Assembly: GCA_913064925.1 (NCBI GenBank)
Contig: CAJYBN010000090.1
Span: 1 to 10,813 of the forward strand
Reading direction: 5' to 3'
DNA length: 10,813 nucleotides
DNA from: an uncultured Peptococcaceae bacterium
Lineage (GTDB): Bacteria > Bacillota > Desulfotomaculia > Desulfotomaculales > Desulfallaceae
The notes beneath the pieces were generated by a model. That model searched no databases. It worked only from the letters and a program-made list of their open reading frames with translations, and was not told the origin of the DNA. A program made the position numbers and the translations under genes. Positions 5,170-10,813 of the stretch are shown piece by piece (the first letter of the stretch is position 1; each line of letters begins with the position of its first letter).

Positions 5170-7809
5170 ATGTCCCGCAAAAAATTTCTCATTATTGACG
5201 GCAACAGCCTGGTACACCGCGCGTTCCACGCCATACCCATGCTTTCCACCAGCGACGGCACAATTACCAACGCGGTTTACGGCTTTGTCAACATGCTTTT
5301 CAAAATATTGCAATCCGTCAAGCCCGATTGCGTAACAGTAGCATTCGACAAAGGAAAGGTTTCTTTCCGGCATGCAAGCTACGCGGACTATAAGGCCACG
5401 CGGAAAGCAACCCCCGAGGAATTAAGGCCCCAATTCCCTCTCATCAAGGAAGTACTGCAGCACATGCGTATTCCTGTTTTAGAGCTGGAAAATTATGAAG
5501 CCGACGACATCATCGGCACGCTGACCGGAATGGCCGAAAAGAACGACATGGAAACTATGGTGCTCACCGGTGACCGCGACGCTCTACAGCTGGTTTCGCC
5601 CCGCGTCCGGGTAATGCTGACGCAAAAGGGTATCACTGAAGTGAAGGAATACGATGAGGACAAAGTGTGGGAAAGGTACGGCGTCAGTCCATCTCAGCTG
5701 GTGGACATCAAAGGATTAATGGGCGACGCTTCCGATAATATACCAGGCGTGCCCGGTATAGGCGAAAAAACAGCCGTTAAACTGATCCGGGAATTTGGCT
5801 CACTGGAAAAAGTCATCGCCAATGCCGATAAGCTCCCACCACGCTGGCGTAATAAAATCATCGAACATAAAGACCAGGCGCTGCTTTCCAAACGGCTGGC
5901 TACCATAGACCGCCATGTGCCGCTGGCCCTAGACCCCGCGCAGTTTTACTGGCCGGGCCCGGATTACCCGGCGCTGCTGGCCGTATTTAACAAGTTGGAA
6001 TTTAAAACCCTGATACGCAGCATAATTGAAAAGGCCGGTAACACTGAAGACAAGAGCCGCCGGGGGAAATCTACTGCCGAACCCGCGCTGGACATACACC
6101 GGGTAGATTACGCATTACTGCCTACCGAAGCAGAAATGGAGGACCTAAGGCAAAAAGCATTTGCTTCCGGTAAGGTCGCCCTGTACCTGGTAGGCAATAA
6201 AGCTAAGGGAATCGAAGGAGCGGCACTAGCCTTGGGAACAAGCAGCGTTTACCTGTTACCAGTACGGGAAAAGGCGCAGTTATTGGGCCTAATTGGCGAT
6301 ATTTGCTCCGACCCCCGGGTCAAGAAAATCTGTTACAGCGGCAAAGATACCATCTGGATGCTGCACCGCCACAACCGCCCCTTAGAGGGGCTGCAGTTTG
6401 ACGTACAACTTGCGGCATACTTACTTAACCCCGGTTTTGCCAAAAACAGCCTAACTGACCTGGCGCTACAGTACCTGAACATTATCCTGCCAACCGAATG
6501 TGATCAGGCCATCGCCGCCAGCGCCGACGCGGTGCTGCGGTTGTACAGTATATTGCACAAAAAACTAGTTGAGCTGGGCATGGACAGGCTGTACTATGAA
6601 GTCGAACTGCCGCTGGTGTCGGTACTGGCAGAAATGGAAATCGAGGGCGTGGCCGTCGACCGTGAAATGCTGCGCGTCATGTCCGAAGAAACCGGGCAGC
6701 AAATCGAACGGCTGGCCCAGGAAATTTTCCTGCTGGCCGGAGAAGAATTCAATATCAATTCCCCCAAACAACTGGGTTACATACTTTTTGAAAAGCTGGG
6801 ACTGCCTGTAGTAAAGCGCACCAAAACCGGGTACTCCACCGATGCCTCGGTATTGGAAGAACTGGCCGATGCCCATATAATCGTGCATAAAATATTGGAA
6901 TACCGCCAACTCGCTAAGCTAAAATCAACTTACATCGACGGCTTGTTTAACTTGATAGACCCCACAACCGGGAGAATCCATACCACTTTTAACCAGGACG
7001 TGACCGCTACTGGACGGCTGTCCAGCTCCGACCCCAACCTGCAAAATATTCCCATTAGGCTTGAGCAAGGGCGGAAAATCAGGAAGGTTTTCGTACCCCG
7101 CCGGCAGGGCAACCTGATTATGACGGCCGATTATTCCCAGATTGAACTACGTATCCTGGCGCACATGTCCGGCGACGCCAACCTGGTGGACGCCTTCCGT
7201 AAAGGCCAGGATATTCACGCCCGCACGGCGGCCGAGGTCTTTGGCCTGCCTATGGAAGAGGTTACGCCGGAACTGCGCTACAAGGCCAAGGCTGTGAATT
7301 TCGGCATCGTATACGGCATCAGCGATTTCGGCCTCTCCCGCGATATCAAGGTCAGCCGAGCCGAGGCCGCCCGGTATATAAAAAATTACTTTGCCCGCTA
7401 CCCGGGCGTAAAAAAATTCATCGAACAAAAAATTGCCGAAGCACGGGAGAAAGGCTACGCTACTACTCTGCTTAACCCCCGCCGCTACCTCCCCGACCTG
7501 TTCAGCGCCAACCACATGACAAGGGCTTTCGGCGAACGCACGGCTATTAACACGCCCATCCAAGGCAGCGCCTCGGACATTATCAAGCTGGCTATGGTTA
7601 AAATAAGCAACGAGTTGAAAAACCGGCGGTTGGAGACGAAAATGATTTTACAAGTACACGATGAACTAATATTTGACGTACCCCCGGAAGAGCTCAACGA
7701 CGTAAAATATATAGTTAAAAACTATATGGAAAATGCTTTAAAACTTGATGTCCCACTGGTTGTCGATCTCAAAGCCGGCCCCAACTGGTATGATGTAAGA
7801 AAGGTGTAA
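5170..7809 (+). CDS. polA: DNA polymerase I
   Basis: Family A DNA polymerase that fills gaps during excision repair and removes RNA primers at Okazaki fragments. The 879 residues fit the family. Numbered from the ATG at 5170: the 5'-nuclease domain covers about 1-290, with LIIDGNS around Asp10, YEADDIIG at 109-116, TGDRDA, and the helix-hairpin-helix GDASDNIPGVPGIGEKTA from 185. A 3'-5' exonuclease-like domain covers about 310-480. The polymerase domain covers about 490-879, with motif A DYSQIELR at 654-661, motif B RYKAKAVNFGIVYG at 703-716 and motif C QVHDEL at 828-833. The exonuclease-like domain reads VALYLVG where proofreading enzymes have the metal-binding DxE, so it is probably inactive, as in Bacillus and Thermus enzymes. 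An upstream in-frame start at 5137 exists, but AAAGGTAGG just before 5170 favours this ATG. First gene of the polA-mutM-ytaF-coaE cluster. Confidence 0.98.
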   Translation: MSRKKFLIIDGNSLVHRAFHAIPMLSTSDGTITNAVYGFVNMLFKILQSVKPDCVTVAFDKGKVSFRHASYADYKATRKATPEELRPQFPLIKEVLQHMRIPVLELENYEADDIIGTLTGMAEKNDMETMVLTGDRDALQLVSPRVRVMLTQKGITEVKEYDEDKVWERYGVSPSQLVDIKGLMGDASDNIPGVPGIGEKTAVKLIREFGSLEKVIANADKLPPRWRNKIIEHKDQALLSKRLATIDRHVPLALDPAQFYWPGPDYPALLAVFNKLEFKTLIRSIIEKAGNTEDKSRRGKSTAEPALDIHRVDYALLPTEAEMEDLRQKAFASGKVALYLVGNKAKGIEGAALALGTSSVYLLPVREKAQLLGLIGDICSDPRVKKICYSGKDTIWMLHRHNRPLEGLQFDVQLAAYLLNPGFAKNSLTDLALQYLNIILPTECDQAIAASADAVLRLYSILHKKLVELGMDRLYYEVELPLVSVLAEMEIEGVAVDREMLRVMSEETGQQIERLAQEIFLLAGEEFNINSPKQLGYILFEKLGLPVVKRTKTGYSTDASVLEELADAHIIVHKILEYRQLAKLKSTYIDGLFNLIDPTTGRIHTTFNQDVTATGRLSSSDPNLQNIPIRLEQGRKIRKVFVPRRQGNLIMTADYSQIELRILAHMSGDANLVDAFRKGQDIHARTAAEVFGLPMEEVTPELRYKAKAVNFGIVYGISDFGLSRDIKVSRAEAARYIKNYFARYPGVKKFIEQKIAEAREKGYATTLLNPRRYLPDLFSANHMTRAFGERTAINTPIQGSASDIIKLAMVKISNELKNRRLETKMILQVHDELIFDVPPEELNDVKYIVKNYMENALKLDVPLVVDLKAGPNWYDVRKV

Positions 7810-7814
7810 TGTAA

Positions 7815-8642
7815 ATGCCAGAACTGCCCGAAGTTGAAACAATAAAACGGACGCTGGAGAAAAAACTAACCGGTTTAACCATCGTTGACGTGGACATAAA
7901 CACTCCCAAAATCATACGCGCCCCTGCGCCGGAAGAGTTTACCCGGTCCGTCAAGGGGTGCAAAATAACCCGGTTGAGGCGCCGGGGCAAATACCTGCTG
8001 ATTTACCTGAGCAGGGATAAAGTGATGATCATCCACCTGCGCATGACCGGCCGGCTGGTGTATGCGGAGCCCGCCGACCCGCTTCCCCGGCACACGCATA
8101 TTATCTTCCAGCTGAGCAACGGCTGCGAGCTTCGCTTTGCGGATATGCGCCGGTTCGGGCGTGTATCGCTAGCTCAAGTACAAGACCTTAACCAGCTGAA
8201 AGTAATCAAGGAACTGGGCCCGGAACCGCTGGAGCAAGATTTTACCACCAGCTACCTGCGCAAGACGCTGAAGCGCAAGCGCGTGCGCATAAAATCACTG
8301 TTGCTGGACCAGACCTTTATCGCCGGCCTGGGGAACATTTACGCTGACGAGGCCCTGCACCGGGCGAGGCTGCACCCCGAACGCGTAGCCTGCTCCCTTA
8401 CGCCCAGAGAAATCGCCAAGCTGCATAGTTCCATCGTGGAAGTGCTGCAGGAGGGAATTGCCAACCGGGGCACGTCCATGCGCGATTATGTAGACGGCAA
8501 CGGGAGAGCCGGCGATTATCAGTCCCTCTTGCGGGTATACAGCCGCGAGGGGGAGCGCTGTCTGCAGTGCGGCACTCCGGTGGCGCGCGTTAAGGTTGGC
8601 GGGCGCAGCTCCTATTACTGCCCGGCCTGCCAGAAGCCTTAA
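7815..8642 (+). CDS. mutM: Formamidopyrimidine-DNA glycosylase
   Basis: Bifunctional base-excision repair enzyme that removes 8-oxoguanine and formamidopyrimidines and cleaves the abasic site by beta,delta-elimination. The 275-residue protein starts MPELPEVETI, whose Pro2 and Glu3 become the catalytic N-terminus after Met removal. Lys59 in RRRGKYLL corresponds to the conserved beta-hairpin lysine. GLGNIYADEAL (171-181) is the helix-two-turn-helix signature, and the C-terminus has a complete zinc finger: Cys249, Cys252, Cys269, Cys272 (C-x2-C-x16-C-x2-C). The gene begins five bases after the polA stop, with its AAAGGTG ribosome binding site inside the end of polA, so the two are co-transcribed and probably translationally coupled. 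The PolA and MutM products act in the same repair pathway. Confidence 0.98.
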   Translation: MPELPEVETIKRTLEKKLTGLTIVDVDINTPKIIRAPAPEEFTRSVKGCKITRLRRRGKYLLIYLSRDKVMIIHLRMTGRLVYAEPADPLPRHTHIIFQLSNGCELRFADMRRFGRVSLAQVQDLNQLKVIKELGPEPLEQDFTTSYLRKTLKRKRVRIKSLLLDQTFIAGLGNIYADEALHRARLHPERVACSLTPREIAKLHSSIVEVLQEGIANRGTSMRDYVDGNGRAGDYQSLLRVYSREGERCLQCGTPVARVKVGGRSSYYCPACQKP

Positions 8643-8675
8643 AACAGCCGTTCCCATTTTTCCGCACGCACACCC

Positions 8676-8731
8676 TGACTTTCCCCACCATAGTATTTAA
8701 AGAACATGTTGTACGTACGGGGGGAAAGTCA
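8676..8731 (+). promoter_or_regulatory. Hairpin sequestering the ytaF ribosome binding site
   Basis: TGACTTTCCCC (8676-8686) and GGGGAAAGTCA (8721-8731) are an 11-bp perfect inverted repeat. CC at 8688-8689 can pair with GG at 8719-8720 across a one-base bulge, giving a 13-bp stem around a loop of about 29 bases (8690-8718). The right arm contains the whole G-rich ribosome binding site and ends at the base before the ytaF ATG (8732). In the RNA it would block initiation; as DNA it could be a dyad operator. The loop contains GTACGTAC (8711-8718) and an ACATGT. Confidence 0.6.
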
Positions 8732-9385
8732 ATGGAGTTTCTGGCTCTGGCAATGTTTGCATTGGCTTTAAACATGGACTCTTTCGCGGCAGGCGTCGCT
8801 TACGGCGCGCGCAACATTAAACTACCTATTCCGTCACTGGTCATTATAAGCCTTATGTCCATGGGGGCAATAACGGTATCCATGCTGGCTGGCCGCGCCG
8901 TGGCCGGTTATTTTTCCGTCGTTTTCGCCCAAAGGCTTGGAGGAGCCATATTGCTGCTTATCGGCCTGTGGGTGCTGGCCCAGGCCCTCCAGGAAAACAG
9001 GTCTAAAAGCCGCAGCAGCGGCGGTCCGCTAAGGGGAAAGCCGGACCAAATTTTACAAATCCACATCCGTTCCCTGGGACTGATAATAAAGGTCTTACGT
9101 GAACCCTCCCGGGCAGACTTGGACCGTTCGGGAACCATCTCTGCCCAGGAGGCTTTGTTGCTGGGCACGGCGCTGGCCATGGACGCGTTTGCCGCGGGTT
9201 TCGCCGTTTCCATGCTGGGATTTGATGTGTTATTTACTACCCTGCTGGTGGGACTAGGCCATTTCGCCCTCACCTACCTGGGGCTGTTAATAGGCATGGG
9301 AATAGGGGCAGCGGGTATTAGCAAAAAAATCAGCACCCTACCGGGCTTTATCCTCATCGCCCTGGGGTTGCTGAAAATCCACTAA
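8732..9385 (+). CDS. ytaF: Sporulation membrane protein YtaF (MntP-like fold)
   Basis: Small polytopic membrane protein of the YtaF family, related to the MntP manganese exporters; its transported substrate, if any, is unknown. The 217 residues form two homologous halves. The first has ALNMDSFAAG at 12-21 and the second ALAMDAFAAGF at 147-157, each with an intramembrane Asp, and about six hydrophobic segments follow the MntP pattern (1-22, 34-53, 64-84, 141-160, 165-190, 203-215). The linker (85-140) is hydrophilic and contains a full EF-hand-type loop, DLDRSGTISAQE at 129-140. The position after mutM and before coaE matches the B. subtilis cluster, which supports the name. It starts at an ATG behind GGGGGGAAAG. 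That site is part of a long inverted repeat, so translation may be controlled separately from polA-mutM. Confidence 0.9.
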   Translation: MEFLALAMFALALNMDSFAAGVAYGARNIKLPIPSLVIISLMSMGAITVSMLAGRAVAGYFSVVFAQRLGGAILLLIGLWVLAQALQENRSKSRSSGGPLRGKPDQILQIHIRSLGLIIKVLREPSRADLDRSGTISAQEALLLGTALAMDAFAAGFAVSMLGFDVLFTTLLVGLGHFALTYLGLLIGMGIGAAGISKKISTLPGFILIALGLLKIH

Positions 9386-9396
9386 GTGAAACGGGA

Positions 9397-9422
9397 CCCG
9401 GCAATTTCCGGGCTGATTTTTT
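9397..9422 (+). terminator. Weak terminator candidate after ytaF
   Basis: CCCGG (9397-9401) pairs with CCGGG (9408-9412) around a 6-base loop, followed four bases later by six T residues (9417-9422). The stem is only 5 bp, so termination would be partial. It may reduce read-through from polA-mutM-ytaF into coaE. Confidence 0.4.
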
Positions 9423-9438
9423 CAACCGGCAGGACAGC

Positions 9439-9465
9439 TTGAATTACGAGAGAAGTATTAATAAT
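9439..9465 (+). promoter_or_regulatory. Possible sigma-A promoter before coaE
   Basis: TTGAAT (9439-9444) and AATAAT (9460-9465) are 15 bases apart, slightly short of the optimum. Transcripts would start near 9472, just before the duplicated RBS-ATG modules. Together with the weak terminator upstream this suggests coaE can be expressed on its own, but the match is modest. Confidence 0.3.
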
Positions 9466-9475
9466 TGCAAAACGT

Positions 9476-9511
9476 GGGGAATAACATGAGTACAACAGGG
9501 GGAATAACATG
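9476..9511 (+). repeat. Tandem 13-bp repeat carrying an RBS and ATG
   Basis: GGGGAATAACATG occurs at 9476-9488 and again, identical, at 9499-9511, with a 23-base period. Each copy holds a G-rich ribosome binding site and an ATG. The second ATG (9509) is the coaE start. The first ATG (9486) opens a different frame. Confidence 0.9.
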
Positions 9512-9518
9512 CCGGTAA
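9486..9518 (+). CDS. Possible 10-residue leader peptide overlapping the coaE start
   Basis: The first RBS-ATG copy opens a reading frame of ten codons plus stop, encoding MSTTGGITCR. It ends at the TAA 9516-9518, seven bases beyond the coaE ATG, in another frame. Its ribosome binding site and spacing equal those of coaE, so it is as likely to be initiated as coaE by sequence alone. It could be a regulatory leader that couples or competes with coaE translation, or a by-product of a recent small duplication. Function is not shown. Confidence 0.35.
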   Translation: MSTTGGITCR

Positions 9519-10111
9519 TAGGGCTAACGGGCAATATCGGCAGCGGTAAGAGCAGCGTGGCTCGCATGTTGAAACAAATGGGCGCCAAGGTCATAGATAC
9601 TGATCAGGTGGCGAGGGAAGTGGTGGCTCCTGGTACCCGGGGCCTGAAACGGATAATAGAACAATTCGGACCGGAGATGCTCAACCCCGACGGAACGCTA
9701 AACCGCAGCCGCATGGCGCAACTGGTTTTCTCCAACCCCGGCGCTTTGGCACGTTTAAATGCTATTGTGCACCCGGAAATTAAGGATATTGTATTCAGGG
9801 CCGTGGCCGATTACAGGACAAACAAATACGCTCCACTGCTGGTTATTGAGGCGCCACTTTTAATTGAAACGGGCATGCATAAGGACATGGATGAAGTATG
9901 GCTGGTAACGATAAACCCCCAAGCACAGCTGACCAGAATTATGCAGCGCGACGGCATTTCCGCGGAGCAGGCCCGCCGGCGCATCAGCGCCCAAATGCCC
10001 CAGGAAGAGAAGAAAGCTTATGCCCACAGAATCATCGACAACAGCGGCCCGCCCGAGGAAACACTGCACCAGGTACGACAGATTTGGCACAAGGTGGTAA
10101 ATTTTACTTAA
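9509..10111 (+). CDS. coaE: Dephospho-CoA kinase
   Basis: Catalyses the last step of coenzyme A synthesis, ATP-dependent phosphorylation of the 3'-hydroxyl of dephospho-CoA. The 200-residue cytoplasmic protein begins with a P-loop, GNIGSGKS at 8-15 (Lys14, Ser15), followed by IDTDQVAREVV (about 29-39, the DxD segment contacting substrate), IVHPEIK (about 87-93) and the EAPLLIETG segment that corresponds to the family's conserved LLFE region. The C-terminal RRRISAQMPQEEKKAYA helix is the expected lid-side element. Length is normal for the family. It starts at the second of two identical RBS-ATG repeats, eight bases after GGGGG. Its place after ytaF matches the B. subtilis polA-mutM-ytaF-coaE order, although coaE has no direct role in DNA repair. 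Confidence 0.97.
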   Translation: MPVIGLTGNIGSGKSSVARMLKQMGAKVIDTDQVAREVVAPGTRGLKRIIEQFGPEMLNPDGTLNRSRMAQLVFSNPGALARLNAIVHPEIKDIVFRAVADYRTNKYAPLLVIEAPLLIETGMHKDMDEVWLVTINPQAQLTRIMQRDGISAEQARRRISAQMPQEEKKAYAHRIIDNSGPPEETLHQVRQIWHKVVNFT

Positions 10112-10119
10112 CCGGAGTG

Positions 10120-10755
10120 ATGGCATTGCCCGCCCGTAAACGCAGGCTTAGCATATCGAGACTGGGCATATACCTCCTGTTGTTATTGGCAGCCTTCAAT
10201 TTCACCCACATATTGAAGTATTTATACCCCATGCCCTACTCCGAACCCGTCATCAAATATTCTTCCCGGGCAGGCATAGACCCCTTTCTGCTGGTAGCCA
10301 TCATGAAAGTGGAAAGCAATTTCGATCCTGACGCCGTTTCACCCAAAGGCGCTCGGGGCCTAATGCAAATTATGCCTGAAACCGGGCAATGGATTGCCGG
10401 GCAAATAAACCTGCAGCCCTATCACTCCGACCTCCTGTTCGATCCTGAAACCAACATCTGTTTGGGAGCCTGGTATATAGCCAACCTGGAAAACGAATTT
10501 AAAGAAAATAGAATTATTATACTAGCGGCATATAATGGAGGCCGCGGTAACGTCCGCCGCTGGCTGAATGAAGGTGTGATCACCTGGGAAGTAAAGGATA
10601 TCGACAGTATCCCTTTCCCAGAAACAAAAAATTTCATCAGGAAAGTATTGTGGAATTATAAGGTGTACAAATGGCTGTACAGCGATATTATCAATAACAA
10701 TAACAAGTCCAATCCAGCCAGGGCTACGTCAAAGTCGAATTTAACTAAGGCATAG
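10120..10755 (+). CDS. Membrane-anchored lytic transglycosylase (SLT domain)
   Basis: Lytic transglycosylase of the Slt/goose-lysozyme-like (GH23) family. It cleaves the MurNAc-GlcNAc bond of peptidoglycan and forms 1,6-anhydro ends outside the cell membrane. The 211 residues start with a basic stretch and one membrane helix (about 15-33), giving an uncleaved anchor. The SLT domain (about 42-190) has the catalytic Glu65 in MKVESNF, then SPKGARGLMQIMPET at 74-88 and AAYNGGRGNV at 136-145. The C-terminus (191-211) is an Asn/Ser/Lys-rich tail. It begins eight bases after the coaE stop, so it is very likely co-transcribed. The ATG at 10120 is only two bases from GGAG (10114-10117); the in-frame TTG at 10126, eight bases away, may be the true start. 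A longer in-frame extension back to 9898 lies inside coaE and is rejected. Confidence 0.93.
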   Translation: MALPARKRRLSISRLGIYLLLLLAAFNFTHILKYLYPMPYSEPVIKYSSRAGIDPFLLVAIMKVESNFDPDAVSPKGARGLMQIMPETGQWIAGQINLQPYHSDLLFDPETNICLGAWYIANLENEFKENRIIILAAYNGGRGNVRRWLNEGVITWEVKDIDSIPFPETKNFIRKVLWNYKVYKWLYSDIINNNNKSNPARATSKSNLTKA

Positions 10756-10813
10756 CAGTACATTATAAATTTTACTGGTTTTTTCCTTTGTGGGCTGTTA
10801 AAATAAGTATTAA
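10756..10813. other. Non-coding right edge
   Basis: The last 58 bases are AT-rich with no coding potential. A TAAAAT at 10799-10804 could be a -10 box of a gene beyond the window, but no -35 is convincing. No stem with a T-run that would terminate the coaE-transglycosylase unit is visible. Confidence 0.4.

Noticed and set aside
8590..8775. Minus-strand open frame of 61 codons spanning the mutM-ytaF gap
   Set aside because: It overlaps both flanking genes, has no ribosome binding site seen and shows no recognisable features.
9898..10119. N-terminal extension of the lytic transglycosylase to 9898
   Set aside because: It overlaps over 200 bases of coaE in another frame, has no transglycosylase similarity, and the basic-plus-hydrophobic anchor begins at 10120.
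10776..10804. Possible promoter at the right edge (TAAAAT)
   Set aside because: No -35 matches well at 16-18 bases upstream, and the downstream gene is outside the window.
1..10813. Mobile elements, phage genes, CRISPR array, toxin-antitoxin or defence system
   Set aside because: No transposase, integrase, terminal inverted repeats, regularly spaced repeats or paired small toxin-like genes were seen; all substantial coding regions are chromosomal genes in ordinary order.

Overview
The window is a chromosomal housekeeping and sporulation region from an endospore-forming Firmicute. The taxon is inferred from four things: strong purine-rich ribosome binding sites, two sporulation-type genes (a PdaB-like deacetylase and a YtaF-type membrane protein), the order polA-mutM-ytaF-coaE known from Bacillus and its relatives, and moderate GC content. 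The protein style suggests a Desulfotomaculum/Pelotomaculum-like (Peptococcaceae) lineage, but this is inference. No mobile element, CRISPR array, tRNA or rRNA was seen.

Layout. At 1-537 (-) is the N-terminal part of a D-alanyl-D-alanine carboxypeptidase that runs off the left edge. It is divergent from a pdaB-like polysaccharide deacetylase at 640-1401 (+), across a roughly 100-bp regulatory gap. A strong bidirectional terminator (about 1426-1472) separates pdaB from a convergent three-gene minus-strand operon. In transcription order this encodes a secreted S41/C-terminal processing protease (4928-3498), a SEC-C zinc-finger protein with a C-terminal cyclin/HTH-like region (3461-2139) and a DedA membrane protein (2118-1501). 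A 241-bp divergent intergenic region with a good extended -10 promoter then leads into a plus-strand cluster: polA (5170-7809), mutM (7815-8642), ytaF (8732-9385), coaE (9509-10111) and a membrane-anchored lytic transglycosylase (10120-10755).

Functionally the window combines DNA repair (PolA, MutM), CoA biosynthesis (CoaE) and envelope or spore-wall remodelling (carboxypeptidase, deacetylase, transglycosylase, S41 protease, DedA). No clearly new multi-gene system is present. The items most worth a second look are small: the SEC-C protein whose C-terminus resembles a TFIIB/cyclin repeat; a DedA gene with no standard start codon, where a CTG sits behind a perfect ribosome binding site; a hairpin that would bury the ytaF ribosome binding site; a duplicated RBS-ATG module before coaE that makes an 11-codon overlapping ORF; and a perfect EF-hand-type loop in YtaF.
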